Below are positions 1 to 8,567 of a stretch of 64,000 bases of DNA, piece by piece. This stretch comes from Dechloromonas sp. CZR5. GTDB taxonomy: Bacteria; Pseudomonadota; Gammaproteobacteria; Burkholderiales; Rhodocyclaceae. The stretch spans positions 248,001-312,000 of the forward strand of contig NZ_VUYQ01000005.1 in the NCBI RefSeq assembly GCF_008711155.1. The letters run 5' to 3'. The position numbers were made by a program, and so were the translations under genes. Below the pieces are notes generated by a model. That model saw only the letters and a list, made by a program, of their open reading frames with translations. It searched no databases and had not been told where the DNA came from. Numbering within the stretch: the first letter of the stretch is position 1; each line of letters begins with the position of its first letter.

Positions 1-28
1 TCGCCGCGCAAAAATAAGGGAGACCGCC

Positions 29-1306
29 ATGATGCTGATGAAAAGACGTGATTTCCTGAAAGTCGGTGCGGCGGCCGGCGCGATGGCTTCCCTGTACGGC
101 TGTGCCGGCGGCGGCAAGGCCAGCGGCCATGTCGTCGTGGTCGGCGGCGGCTACGGTGGCGCCACGGTGGCCAAGTACCTGCGCATGTGGAGCGAAGGCG
201 GTGTCCAGGTGACGCTGATCGAACGCAATCCGACCTTCATTTCCTGCCCGATTTCCAACCTGGTCATCGGTGGCCAGAAGACGATGGAAGACATCACGAT
301 CAGTTACGAAGGGTTGCGCAACAAGTGGGGCGTGCGCGTGATCCAGGACGATGTGGTCGCCGTCGATGCAACCAAGAGGACCGTGTCGCTCAAGGGCGGC
401 AGCGCGCTGAGCTACGACCGCCTGGTGCTGTCGCCGGGCGTCGATTTCATGTGGGACGAGATTCCCGCTCTGAAGGGCGCCGAAGCGCAATCCAAGGTGC
501 TGCATGCCTGGAAGGCCGGTCCGCAGACCGTCGCGCTGCGCAAGCAGCTGGAATCGATGAAGGATGGCGGCGTCTACGCCATCTCCATTCCCAAGGCGCC
601 GTATCGCTGCCCGCCGGGACCGTACGAGCGGGCCTGTCTGGTGGCCAATTACTTCAAGCAGAGCAAGCCGAAATCGAAGGTCGTCATCCTCGATGCCAAC
701 GAGGACGTGATGTCCAAGAAGGGACTGTTCACCAAGGCTTGGAGCGACCTTTACAAGGGTATTGTCGAGTACCGCAACAACAGCGAGGTCAAGGATGTCG
801 AGGTCGGCAGCAACACCGCTGTCCTCGAATTCGACAAGTTCAAGGCCGACGTGCTCAACATCATTCCGCCGCATCGTGCCGGCGACATTGCGCACAAGTC
901 GGGCATCAAGCTGGTCAACAACCGCTGGGTGGACATCAACTGGCTGAGCATGGAGTCGACCAGCACGCCGGGCATCCATGTGCTGGGCGATGCCATCTTC
1001 CCGGCGCCGACCATGCCCAAGTCCGGCCACATGGCCAACCAGCACGGCAAACTGGCCGCCGCCGCGATCCTCAACATGCTGTCCGGCCAGGAACCCAACC
1101 CGGAACCGGTGGTGATGAATACCTGCTACAGCTTCGTCGATAGCAAGAATGTCATCCACGTTTCGTCCGTCCACCAGTACGATGCCGCAACCAAGACCGT
1201 GCAGCCGGTCAAGGGGGCCGGCGGCGTGTCGGCGGCGCGTAACGAGCTGGAAGGCAAGGTCGCGCTGGGTTGGGCCCAGAATATCTGGGCCGACATGCTG
1301 GCCTGA
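29..1306 (+). CDS. fccB: Flavocytochrome c sulfide dehydrogenase, flavoprotein subunit
   Basis: Probably oxidises sulfide in the periplasm, passing electrons through FAD to a haem subunit. The 425-residue protein begins with a twin-arginine signal (KRRDFLK, residues 5-11). An FAD-binding glycine loop (GGGYGGA) follows near residue 38. Cys194 (in RCPPGPYERAC) and Cys366 (in NTCYSF) are well placed to be the redox-active disulfide pair known from this family. GGGAGA lies 8 bases upstream of the first ATG; the ATG codons at positions 32 and 38 are alternative starts. The partner cytochrome gene (fccA) would be expected just left of the window and cannot be seen. A strong terminator follows the stop. 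A related sulfide:quinone reductase is less likely because of the Tat signal. Confidence 0.9.
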   Translation: MMLMKRRDFLKVGAAAGAMASLYGCAGGGKASGHVVVVGGGYGGATVAKYLRMWSEGGVQVTLIERNPTFISCPISNLVIGGQKTMEDITISYEGLRNKWGVRVIQDDVVAVDATKRTVSLKGGSALSYDRLVLSPGVDFMWDEIPALKGAEAQSKVLHAWKAGPQTVALRKQLESMKDGGVYAISIPKAPYRCPPGPYERACLVANYFKQSKPKSKVVILDANEDVMSKKGLFTKAWSDLYKGIVEYRNNSEVKDVEVGSNTAVLEFDKFKADVLNIIPPHRAGDIAHKSGIKLVNNRWVDINWLSMESTSTPGIHVLGDAIFPAPTMPKSGHMANQHGKLAAAAILNMLSGQEPNPEPVVMNTCYSFVDSKNVIHVSSVHQYDAATKTVQPVKGAGGVSAARNELEGKVALGWAQNIWADMLA

Positions 1307-1330
1307 GCACTTACAGGTCGCTCGCAAGAA

Positions 1331-1362
1331 AAAGAGGCCGCCATTGCGGCCTCTTTTATTTT
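1331..1362 (+). terminator. Rho-independent terminator after fccB
   Basis: A perfect 11-bp stem (AAAGAGGCCGC at 1331-1341 with GCGGCCTCTTT at 1346-1356) and a 4-base loop, ending in a T-rich tract, lies 24 bases after the fccB stop codon. Confidence 0.85.
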
Positions 1363-1449
1363 CAAGCGCTCATTGCTGCGGGGAGCCCTCGTTCATACGG
1401 CAGGATGGATGTTTGAATTGGTCGATTTTTAAAGATTTGTAGGCAGGCG

Positions 1450-1479
1450 TTGCTTACATTCGGGTTCGGTTAGTAGAAT
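1450..1479 (+). promoter_or_regulatory. Possible sigma70 promoter of the PAS chemoreceptor
   Basis: TTGCTT at 1450-1455 and TAGAAT at 1474-1479 are separated by 18 bases and sit 40 bases upstream of the receptor start. The -10 is good and the -35 is weak. Confidence 0.4.
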
Positions 1480-1520
1480 CATTTTTTGAATTTTTGTGAT
1501 CCTGCTTTTGTGAGAGAGCG

Positions 1521-3608
1521 ATGAAAAATAATCAGCCTGTGACTCAGCGGGAAATCCCCTTTCCTCCCGACCAATATCTGGTTTCCAGAACGGATTTGAA
1601 AGGCGTCATCACGCATGTCAACGATGGTTTCGTCGAGATCAGCGGTTTTACGCGCAGCGAGCTGATCGGCAGCAGCCACAACGTCGTCCGCCATCCGGAC
1701 ATGCCGCAGGCTGCTTTCGAGGATTTGTGGCGGACGGTGAAATCAGGGTTGCCGTGGCGTGGAGCGGTCAAGAACCGTTGTAAAAATGGCGATTTCTATT
1801 GGGTGGAGGCTTTCGTCGTGCCACTCAAGAAAAACGGCCAGACTAACGGCTACATGTCGGTTCGCACGCCGTTGTCGGCCGAGAAAAAAGCCGCTGCCGA
1901 AGCGCTCTACAGCAAGACCGGTGTGTCGGGAAAGCTGCCGGCAACCGGCCGGCGCAGCCTGGCGATCGGTCAGCGCTTGTGGGCGGCTCTGGGGGTTCTG
2001 CTCGTGTTGATGGGCATCGTGGGCTTTGTCGGTCTGCGCAGTCTGGCCATATCGAATAATGACTTGAATGTGGTCTATCGAGAGAATCTGTTGCCGTCGA
2101 ACAGCATCAACAAGATGCTTTACCTGCTGGCCGATAACCGCTCGCAGATCATGTTGGGGTTGCAGCACGACACGGCCAATCCGAATTCCAAATTGCACGA
2201 TCACCCGCTCGACCTGCATATTGAAAATACCCTGAAGAATCGCGAGGCGATCAATGCGGAACTGGATGCGCTGAAAAAACTCCCGTTGAGCGAACGTGAC
2301 AAAGCGCTGCTCGAGAGCTTCGGTAAAGCGCGCGAACGTTTCTCGAGCGAGGGCGTCAGTGTCGCGCGCGGTTTGCTGAAGGAGGGAAAGTACTCCGAAG
2401 CCAATTCCGTTCTGTTGCTCAAGATCAATCCGCTCTATGCCGACCTCAAGCGTGAGGGAGATGCGTTGGTACAGCAATTGGCCAGCGATGCCGAGGCGCG
2501 TCATGGCGAGGCGAAGGTGCATTACGAATCGGTGCGCAATCTCAGCATCGGGTTGCTCGTTCTTGCGGCCGCGATTGCCTTGATCGGCGGTGGGCTGCTG
2601 GTCTCGGCCATCGTCAATCCATTGCGCAGGGCCATTTCTTATTTTGAGAGCATTGCTGAAGGCAAGCTCACCGAGGAAATCGATATTTCGGGACGGGATG
2701 AAGCGGGGCGGCTGATGTGCAACCTGGCCACCATGCAGGGAACCCTCAGGGCGATACTGGACGAGATCAGCATGGCCTCGCGGGCGATCGAGCAGCGCAG
2801 TCACCAGCTTGAAGTGCAGATGCGCAACGTCTCGGCGCAGTCGGAGCAGCAGCAGGCCAGTGTCGAAGGCGTTGCCGCGGCTACCGAGGAGTTCAGCCAG
2901 TCGGTCCAGGAGGTTGCGGCCAATGCTGCCGATACGGCCTCGGCAGCACGCGATTCGCAATCTCAGGTGGTGGCCAGCAACGCCAACATCGGCGAGAGCA
3001 TGGAGGCCACCTCTCGCGTCGTCGAGGCGGTGACGCGTTCGAACCAGACCATCGCCCAGTTGAATTTGTCGATTGCGAAGATCGGCGATATCACCGGGGT
3101 CATTGCCGATATAGCGAACCAGACCAATCTCCTGGCCCTGAATGCCGCCATCGAGGCGGCACGCGCCGGGGAGCAGGGGCGGGGCTTTGCCGTCGTCGCC
3201 GACGAGGTTCGCAAGCTGGCCGAGCGGACGACGGCCTCGACGGCCGACATCAACGCGACGGTGAACGAAATCCAGAGCGTTACCGCGCAGGCGGTGTCGA
3301 GCATGGACCTGGCCGCGAACGAAGTCGAGAACGGCATTGCCAAGCTGCGCGACAGCGTGGCCGGGCTGGAGGGGATTACGCAGTCTTCGACGACCGTATC
3401 GCAGATGGCCGGTCAGATTTCCGATGCGGCACGCCAGCAAGGCGTTGCCAGCGAAGAAGTGGCAGCCAGCATGCAGCAGATTACCGACCTGATAGAACAG
3501 AACGCCGGTTCTGCTCGCTCGGCGCGACAGGCGACCGATGAGTTGCTGCTGACCTCTCGCCAGCTGGAAGCGGTGATTTCCGGGTTTGAGCTGTATCGAC
3601 GCTCGTAA
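1521..3608 (+). CDS. Methyl-accepting chemotaxis protein with N-terminal PAS domain (Aer-like)
   Basis: A 695-residue chemoreceptor that would signal to CheA/CheW at the inner membrane. Residues about 17-120 form a cytoplasmic PAS domain of the Aer kind (ends in [10 protein letters not shown]). Next come a hydrophobic segment (about 155-175), a four-helix-bundle-like region rich in charged helices, a second membrane helix (about 345-370), a HAMP domain and the signalling domain with the conserved hairpin tip ([19 protein letters not shown]). No C-terminal NWETF-type pentapeptide is present. The PAS domain before the membrane part suggests redox or oxygen sensing, if it binds FAD or haem as relatives do. 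It stands alone between terminators, about 25 kb from the che operon. Confidence 0.92.
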   Translation: MKNNQPVTQREIPFPPDQYLVSRTDLKGVITHVNDGFVEISGFTRSELIGSSHNVVRHPDMPQAAFEDLWRTVKSGLPWRGAVKNRCKNGDFYWVEAFVVPLKKNGQTNGYMSVRTPLSAEKKAAAEALYSKTGVSGKLPATGRRSLAIGQRLWAALGVLLVLMGIVGFVGLRSLAISNNDLNVVYRENLLPSNSINKMLYLLADNRSQIMLGLQHDTANPNSKLHDHPLDLHIENTLKNREAINAELDALKKLPLSERDKALLESFGKARERFSSEGVSVARGLLKEGKYSEANSVLLLKINPLYADLKREGDALVQQLASDAEARHGEAKVHYESVRNLSIGLLVLAAAIALIGGGLLVSAIVNPLRRAISYFESIAEGKLTEEIDISGRDEAGRLMCNLATMQGTLRAILDEISMASRAIEQRSHQLEVQMRNVSAQSEQQQASVEGVAAATEEFSQSVQEVAANAADTASAARDSQSQVVASNANIGESMEATSRVVEAVTRSNQTIAQLNLSIAKIGDITGVIADIANQTNLLALNAAIEAARAGEQGRGFAVVADEVRKLAERTTASTADINATVNEIQSVTAQAVSSMDLAANEVENGIAKLRDSVAGLEGITQSSTTVSQMAGQISDAARQQGVASEEVAASMQQITDLIEQNAGSARSARQATDELLLTSRQLEAVISGFELYRRS

Positions 3609-3657
3609 TCGTTTGCGGACCTGTGTCGGTGATGCCGATGCAGCTTGCGCAGCAGTC

Positions 3658-3683
3658 AAAAGGCCGCCAGTTGGCGGCCTTTT
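3658..3683. terminator. Bidirectional terminator between receptor and cytochrome c4
   Basis: An 11-bp perfect stem (AAAAGGCCGCC, 3658-3668, with GGCGGCCTTTT, 3673-3683) and a 4-base loop lies between two convergent genes. The A run on the left and T run on the right allow termination on both strands. Confidence 0.8.
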
Positions 3684-3702
3684 GCATGGAGCCTGACGAA
3701 GA

Positions 3703-4311
3703 TTAGTCCAGCGTTGCGATGTATTCGGCGACGGCGTGCGTTTCCAGTTCGCTCAGCTTGGATGCGATGGTGTGCATGATCGCGTTGTCGTTGGTCCGCT
3801 CCCGTTTGTTGAACTGCTTGAGCTGGTCCTCGATGTAGCGCGGGTGCTGGCCGGCCAGGCGGGGGAGCTGGGGGGTGCCCAGCCCCTTGGCGCCGTGGCA
3901 GCTGCCGCAGGCGGGCAGGCCGCTGAACTGGTTGCCGCGGTCAAAGATGTACTTGCCGACAGCCAGCAGTTCCTTGTCCCGAGCCGGGCGGGGGCCGACC
4001 ACCTTGCTCTGGAAAAAGGCACCGAGCGCCTTCATTTCGCCCGGCGTCAATTCTTCAGCCTGGGGTTTCATCGTATCGCTGGTGCGCTTGCCGGATTTGA
4101 AGTCGGCCAGCTGCCGGGCGATGTATTCGGCGTGCTGCCCAGCCAGGCGAGGAAACACGGCGCTGGCCGATTCACCGTTCATGCCGTGGCACAGAAAGCA
4201 GCGGCCGCTGACGATTTCCTCGGCGCGTGCCTGGTCATTGGCAAAGACTGGAGCGCTCAGGCAAATGCCGAGCAGGCCTGCTCCCAGCAGGCGGCAAATG
4301 AAGGTTCCCAA
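3703..4311 (-). CDS. Dihaem cytochrome c, c4 type
   Basis: A periplasmic electron carrier of 202 residues. It starts with a Sec signal peptide cleaved near Ala24 (APVFA). Two tandem cytochrome c domains follow, each with CxxCH: CFLCH at 38-42 and CGSCH near residue 137. Each is followed by a similar PRLAGQH segment, the usual sign of the internally duplicated c4 family. Such proteins pass electrons to cbb3-type oxidases or accept them from periplasmic dehydrogenases. The gene is divergent from the MBL-fold gene across an AT-rich gap, so the two may share a control region. Confidence 0.9.
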   Translation of the reverse strand: MGTFICRLLGAGLLGICLSAPVFANDQARAEEIVSGRCFLCHGMNGESASAVFPRLAGQHAEYIARQLADFKSGKRTSDTMKPQAEELTPGEMKALGAFFQSKVVGPRPARDKELLAVGKYIFDRGNQFSGLPACGSCHGAKGLGTPQLPRLAGQHPRYIEDQLKQFNKRERTNDNAIMHTIASKLSELETHAVAEYIATLD

Positions 4312-4457
4312 AATATTCCCCGAGATGATGATTGTAAATATATTATCAAATAATAATTAGCTTACACTTGCCTTTCAAACAAGGGCGCACTGTCCCGCCG
4401 GCAACGGTATTTTGCTTTGCCGCCAGAGGGGCGGCAAAGCTTGAAGAGGAGACATTC
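4312..4457. promoter_or_regulatory. AT-rich divergent control region
   Basis: The gap between the cytochrome c4 gene and the MBL-fold gene contains an AT-rich core at about 4325-4370 (runs of TATTAT and AATAAT) that contrasts with the GC-rich coding DNA. It is the likely site of divergent promoters. No -35/-10 pair could be assigned with confidence. Confidence 0.4.
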
Positions 4458-5471
4458 ATGGAACGTCGCGGTTTCATCAGGGCGGCTACTGCGTTATCCG
4501 GTTTGCTGGCGGCTGAATTTGCGCCGTGGCGGGGCATTGGCGCCTTGGCCCGGGAGGTGGACGATTTCGTACGCGGGCCGGCCGTGCGCGATCATCCCCT
4601 GCGTCAGCTATCGCCGCACGTCTGGATGATCTTCTCGCCAGACGGTTTTCCGACGCCGGAAAATCAGGGCATGATGTGCAACCTGACCTTCGTGGATACC
4701 GCCAAGGGCTTGGTGGTCATCGATTCCGGTGCTTCCGTGCAGATCGGCGAAATGGCCATCCGCCAACTCGGGACGCAATGGAAGAAACCGGTGGTGGCGG
4801 TCATCAATACGCACTATCACGGCGATCATTGGCTGGGGAACCACGCCTTTGTCGAAGCCTACGGCAACGACCTGCCGATCTATGCCCATCCGGGGACGAT
4901 ACGCGAAATCGAGGGTGTTCAGGGCAAGATGTGGCGGACCCTGCTAGAGCAATGGACGAATCAGGCAACGATGGGAACACGGGTGGTTCCGCCGCGCCTC
5001 CCGCTGGAGAACGGCGCCGAGCTGCGTTACGGCGATGTGACGCTGCGCATGCATCACTACGGCACGGCCCACACGCCGTACGACCTGTGCGTCGAAGTGG
5101 TTGAAGACAAACTGACCTGCGTCGGCGATGTAGCCATGGACCGGCGCATTGCCAACATGGACGATGGCTCTTTCTTGGGTACCTTCAAGGCTTACGGGCA
5201 GCTCGAGCGTGAGGTGGCCAGCCGGATCTGGCTGCCGGGACACGGCGAGCCCGGAGCCGGCGTGCTGGCCTGGAACAAGGCTCTGTTCGAAGGCATCTAC
5301 CGGCCTTGCGAACAGGCGGTCAAGGAGGGTCTGCCGCTCGAAGCGGCCAAGGAACTGGTCCTGCGCGACCCGCGGGTTGCCTCGCGCGCCCGGGAAACGC
5401 GGGGATTCGAGACGAATATCGGCAAGTATGTCAGTCTTGCCTATCTGGAAGCCGAGGCGGCCAGTTTCTGA
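4458..5471 (+). CDS. Exported MBL-fold metallo-hydrolase (SoxH-like)
   Basis: A 337-residue metallo-beta-lactamase-fold protein. The start at 4458 is chosen because GAGGAGA lies 6 bases upstream and a twin-arginine-like signal (ERRGFIRAA) follows; the frame is open further upstream without a ribosome site. The zinc motif HxHxDH is present (His119, His121, Asp123, His124). Further ligand candidates are His in HHYGTAHT, Asp in CVGDVAMD and His in LPGHGEP. Export and the flanking cytochromes suggest a periplasmic role linked to electron transfer, as for SoxH-like and quinoprotein-associated relatives. The substrate is unknown and antibiotic hydrolysis is not implied. Confidence 0.82.
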   Translation: MERRGFIRAATALSGLLAAEFAPWRGIGALAREVDDFVRGPAVRDHPLRQLSPHVWMIFSPDGFPTPENQGMMCNLTFVDTAKGLVVIDSGASVQIGEMAIRQLGTQWKKPVVAVINTHYHGDHWLGNHAFVEAYGNDLPIYAHPGTIREIEGVQGKMWRTLLEQWTNQATMGTRVVPPRLPLENGAELRYGDVTLRMHHYGTAHTPYDLCVEVVEDKLTCVGDVAMDRRIANMDDGSFLGTFKAYGQLEREVASRIWLPGHGEPGAGVLAWNKALFEGIYRPCEQAVKEGLPLEAAKELVLRDPRVASRARETRGFETNIGKYVSLAYLEAEAASF

Positions 5472-5499
5472 ACAACGACATCGCGCCCGAGGAGACGCC

Positions 5500-5814
5500 A
5501 TGACCATCTTTCGCACGTTTTCCTGGCTGCTTCTGGCCCCTTTCGCGGCCATCGCCGAGGCCCCGTGGGGCAAGGTCGACCTGAAGGCGGCACCCGAGCT
5601 GCACCAGAAGGGTTGCGTCAGCTGCCATGTCCGGATGTACGGCGGCGACGGGAGCAAGATGTATTCACGTGACGGCCGGATGCTGTCCAACAAGCTGGAG
5701 TTGCTGCAGCGGGTGTCGGCTTGCAATGCCCAGGTCGGCGCCGGCTGGTTCCCCGAAGAGGAGGGCAGCGTCGCCGCCTGGCTGAACCAGCGGTATTACC
5801 ACTTCGACAATTGA
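5500..5814 (+). CDS. Small exported monohaem cytochrome c-like protein
   Basis: A 104-residue protein with a short signal peptide (cleaved near IAEA) and one haem motif, CVSCH, about residues 36-40. The second half is not a standard class I cytochrome: it has a second cysteine in SACNAQ and ends in a Trp/Tyr-rich tail. The start at 5500 follows a GAGGAG site 5 bases upstream and lies 28 bases after the MBL-fold gene, so the two are co-transcribed. It is a probable electron acceptor or donor for the hydrolase system. Its exact family is not recognised. Confidence 0.78.
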   Translation: MTIFRTFSWLLLAPFAAIAEAPWGKVDLKAAPELHQKGCVSCHVRMYGGDGSKMYSRDGRMLSNKLELLQRVSACNAQVGAGWFPEEEGSVAAWLNQRYYHFDN

Positions 5815-5830
5815 GCGGCGGTCCGGGCGG

Positions 5831-5847
5831 CCCGCCGCAACGGCGGG
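5831..5847. terminator. Hairpin between convergent cytochrome and Pal-like genes
   Basis: CCCGCCG (5831-5837) pairs with CGGCGGG (5841-5847) across a 3-base loop, directly after the Pal-like stop and 17 bases after the cytochrome stop. No T run follows, so it may only stabilise or weakly terminate. Confidence 0.35.
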
Positions 5848-6423
5848 TCAGTTCTCGATTTCGTAAACCACGTCGGCCCGGCGGTTCTCCGCCCACGAGC
5901 TTTCATCGTGGCCGGTCAGCTTCGGCTTTGCCTCGCCCAGGGTCTTGACCGTCACCTGCTTTTCGCCGGCACCGTGGGAAACCAACGTCGAGCGCACGTT
6001 TTCGGCACGTTTCAGGCCCAGCTTGCGGTTGTAATCGGCGCTGCCGCGTTCGTCGGCGTTGCCTTCGATGCGCACGCGGGCTTTGGGATGCTCGGCCAGG
6101 TAGCGGGCATGGGCGCGCAGTGCCGGGTCGTAATCCGCCTTGATGTCGGCGTTGTTCAGGTCGAAGTAGACGCTGCGTTGGGTGCGCAGGCCGACCGGGT
6201 CGATCTTGATCTGCTTGTCGGCCTCGACCGGGGCGGTGGATGCCATCTTGAGCATTTGGCCATCCTGCTGCAATTCGGCCGGCACGGGCTGGCCGAGCAG
6301 GCCAGGGTGCACGCGCAGTGGGCCGCTTTGCGAAATATGCGTGCTCGGCGGAATGGTGCCCTTGGTGGAACAGGCGGCGAGCAGGGCGGAGAGCAGGAGA
6401 ATGGCTGGCAGGGTGGCGCGCAT
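5848..6423 (-). CDS. OmpA/Pal-family peptidoglycan-binding lipoprotein
   Basis: A 191-residue outer-membrane lipoprotein. The signal peptide ends in a lipobox (LLAAC, Cys18). A linker of about 65 residues leads to an OmpA C-terminal domain (about 80-190). This starts at RSVYFDLNNADIK and has the peptidoglycan-binding signature (GNADERGSADYNRKLGLKRA). It probably anchors the outer membrane to the wall. It is not the canonical pal, which would sit with tolB; here it is a single gene with no Tol partners. The order domain, length and motif all fit a Pal paralogue. Confidence 0.85.
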   Translation of the reverse strand: MRATLPAILLLSALLAACSTKGTIPPSTHISQSGPLRVHPGLLGQPVPAELQQDGQMLKMASTAPVEADKQIKIDPVGLRTQRSVYFDLNNADIKADYDPALRAHARYLAEHPKARVRIEGNADERGSADYNRKLGLKRAENVRSTLVSHGAGEKQVTVKTLGEAKPKLTGHDESSWAENRRADVVYEIEN

Positions 6424-6531
6424 CTTGATTGTCGGCGGCTTGAAGAATCCCCAATGATAGCCGCTCGTATCCGTGGCGAATAGTGGCGCCGGGCGGAGCG
6501 CTCCGGGTTTTGTTGTTTTGTAATAAGCAAA

Positions 6532-6560
6532 TTCAAAAATTGTCTTTGCGGTTATATATG
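6532..6560 (+). promoter_or_regulatory. Possible promoter of the sulfate transporter operon
   Basis: TTCAAA (6532-6537) and TATATG (6555-6560) have 17-base spacing and lie 40 bases before sbp. The region is AT-rich. A CysB site would be expected nearby, but its loose consensus cannot be assigned by eye. Confidence 0.35.
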
Positions 6561-6599
6561 GTTTCGCTAAATTGGCGCCTATCCAAAGCGAGGTGAACC

Positions 6600-7598
6600 A
6601 TGACCCATTTTCGTAAATCGATTGCCACCCTTCTGCTCGGCCTGCTCGCCGGTGCCGCCCTGGCCGACGCGACGCTGCTGAACGCTTCCTACGATGTCGC
6701 CCGCGATGTCTACAAGGATTACAACCCGATGTTCCAGAAGCATTGGAAATCCAAGACCGGCGAAAGCCTGGAACTGAAGCAGTCGCATGGCGGCTCGTCC
6801 AAGCAGGTGCGTGCGGTGGCCGACGGCCTGGAGGCCGATGTGGTGACCATGAACCAGGCCAACGACATCGAGTTCCTGGCTGACAAGGGCCTTGTCGCCA
6901 AGGACTGGACGAAGAAATTCCCGAACAATGCCTCGCCCTATACGTCGGCGATGGTGTTCATTGTCCGCAAGGGCAACCCGAAGGCGCTCAAGGACTGGCC
7001 GGACATTGCCGCTCCCGGCATCGAGGTCATCCTGCCGCACCCGAAGAATACCGGGAACGGTCGCAACACCTATCTGTCGGCCTGGGCCTGGGCGCTGAAG
7101 CAACCGGGCGGCAGCGATGCCAAGGCGCAGGAGTTCGTTGGCAAACTGCTGAAGAATGCCCCGCTGTTCGCCGCCGGCGGGCGCGATGCAACGACGACTT
7201 TCATGCAGCGCGGCTTGGGCGATGTGCTGGTGACTTTCGAATCCGAGGCTGAAATGATCGCCAAGGAATTCGGCAAGGGCAATTTCGAGGTCGTCTATCC
7301 CAGCCTGACGATGCAGACCGAGTTCCCGGTCGCCGTCGTCGAGAAGGTGGTGGACAAGAAGGGGACGCGCAAGCAGGCGACGGCTTACCTTGAATACCTG
7401 TGGTCCAAGGAAGGCCAGGAGAATGCCGCGCAGAACTACCTGCGTCCCCGCGATGCCGAGTTGCTGAAGAAATATGCCCACTTTTTCCCCACGGTGAAGA
7501 CGTTCACGGTGGACGAGGTGTTCGGCGGCGCCAACAAGGCCTTCGCCTCGCACTTCAAGGATGGCGGCTCCTTCGATCAGATTTATGTAGGCAAGTAA
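6600..7598 (+). CDS. sbp: Sulfate/thiosulfate-binding periplasmic protein
   Basis: This 332-residue protein binds sulfate or thiosulfate in the periplasm and delivers it to CysTWA. The Sec signal peptide is cleaved near residue 23 (AALA/DATLLN). The mature start LLNASYDVARDVYKDYN and the motif QSHGGSSKQVRAV are typical of the Sbp/CysP family. Later conserved segments include HPKNTGNGRNTYLSAW and FATVKTF-like C-terminal sequence (FFPTVKTFTVDEVFGG). GAGG lies just upstream of the ATG. It is first in a four-gene operon and is separated from cysT by a hairpin, as expected when the binding protein is made in excess. Sbp versus CysP cannot be decided by eye. Confidence 0.93.
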   Translation: MTHFRKSIATLLLGLLAGAALADATLLNASYDVARDVYKDYNPMFQKHWKSKTGESLELKQSHGGSSKQVRAVADGLEADVVTMNQANDIEFLADKGLVAKDWTKKFPNNASPYTSAMVFIVRKGNPKALKDWPDIAAPGIEVILPHPKNTGNGRNTYLSAWAWALKQPGGSDAKAQEFVGKLLKNAPLFAAGGRDATTTFMQRGLGDVLVTFESEAEMIAKEFGKGNFEVVYPSLTMQTEFPVAVVEKVVDKKGTRKQATAYLEYLWSKEGQENAAQNYLRPRDAELLKKYAHFFPTVKTFTVDEVFGGANKAFASHFKDGGSFDQIYVGK

Positions 7599-7620
7599 GC
7601 CCGTCGTCTTGGTGTGTTGG

Positions 7621-7640
7621 CGGCCGGGGTTGCCCGGCCG
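7621..7640 (+). terminator. Intercistronic hairpin between sbp and cysT
   Basis: CGGCCGGG (7621-7628) pairs perfectly with CCCGGCCG (7633-7640) across a 4-base loop in the 93-base gap. The following bases are only moderately T-rich. It probably acts as a partial terminator or 3'-end stabiliser that raises sbp expression over the permease genes. Confidence 0.5.
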
Positions 7641-7691
7641 TTGCCTTTACTGCATCCAGTCAGAACCATCGGTCAAAAAAAATGAGTTGCT

Positions 7692-8567
7692 ATGTCCGTT
7701 AAATCCCAACGCGTGTTGCCCGGCTTCGGCCTGGCGCTGGGTTACACGTTGGTCTATCTCTCCCTGCTCATCCTGCTGCCCCTGGGCGGCATGATTCTCA
7801 AGGCATCCGAACTCGGTTTCGGGCAGATTCTCGACATCGCCCTCGGCGAGCGTTCGCTGGCAGCCTTTCGCGTCACGTTCGTATCGTCGTTGATGGCCGC
7901 ATCGATCAATGCCTTCTTTGGCCTGATCGTCGCCTGGATCCTCGTACGCTACCCATTCCCCGGCAAGCGCTTCGTCGATGCACTGGTCGATCTGCCCTTC
8001 GCGCTGCCGACCGCCGTGGCGGGCATTACCCTGGCCACGCTGTATGCCGGCAACGGCTGGCTGGGCAGCCATCTTGAGCCGCTGGGCATCAAGGTCGCCT
8101 ATACGCCGCTGGGTATCATCGTGGCGCTGACCTTCATTACCTTGCCTTTCGTCGTGCGCACCTTGCAGCCGGTGATCGAGGATATCGAAACCGAGGTCGA
8201 GGAAGCCGCCGCGTCGCTGGGCGCCTCGCGCTGGCAGACCTTCGTGAAAGTGATTTTTCCGGCCATCGGTCCGGCGCTGCTCACCGGGTTCGCCCTGGCT
8301 TTCGCCCGGGCGCTGGGCGAGTTTGGCTCGGTAATCTTCATTGCGGGTAATTTGCCGCTGATTTCCGAAATCGTGCCGCTGCTGATCATCTCCAAGTTGG
8401 AGCAGTACGATGTGCTCGGTGCGACGGCGCTGGCCGTGGTCATGCTGGCCATCTCTTTTGCGTTGCTGCTGCTCATCAATGCCTTGCAGTGGTGGGCCGC
8501 CAATCGGCACAAGAATAGCGAGCCGCTGGAAGTCTCGGCCGGCAAGGCAAAGGCAGGTGAAGCATGA
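7692..8567 (+). CDS. cysT: Sulfate/thiosulfate ABC transporter permease CysT (CysU)
   Basis: An inner-membrane permease of 291 residues with about six hydrophobic helices. The cytoplasmic EAA loop (EEAAASLGASRWQTFVKVIFP, about 175-195) contacts the ATPase. Segments such as DLPFALPTAVAGITLATLY and ARALGEFGSVIFIAGN are characteristic of CysT. It pairs with CysW to form the sulfate channel. The stop overlaps the cysW start (ATGA), indicating translational coupling. Confidence 0.94.
   Translation: MSVKSQRVLPGFGLALGYTLVYLSLLILLPLGGMILKASELGFGQILDIALGERSLAAFRVTFVSSLMAASINAFFGLIVAWILVRYPFPGKRFVDALVDLPFALPTAVAGITLATLYAGNGWLGSHLEPLGIKVAYTPLGIIVALTFITLPFVVRTLQPVIEDIETEVEEAAASLGASRWQTFVKVIFPAIGPALLTGFALAFARALGEFGSVIFIAGNLPLISEIVPLLIISKLEQYDVLGATALAVVMLAISFALLLLINALQWWAANRHKNSEPLEVSAGKAKAGEA

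Noticed and set aside
1434..1465. TAAAGATT followed by an 11-base gap as a sigma28 promoter of the receptor
   Set aside because: The downstream element matches GCCGATAA at only about half of positions. The sigma70 pair at 1450-1479 is better.
1743..3659. A 638-codon open frame antisense to the PAS chemoreceptor
   Set aside because: It is a GC-bias shadow: no family motif, Arg/Gln/His-rich composition, and the plus-strand receptor accounts for the region.
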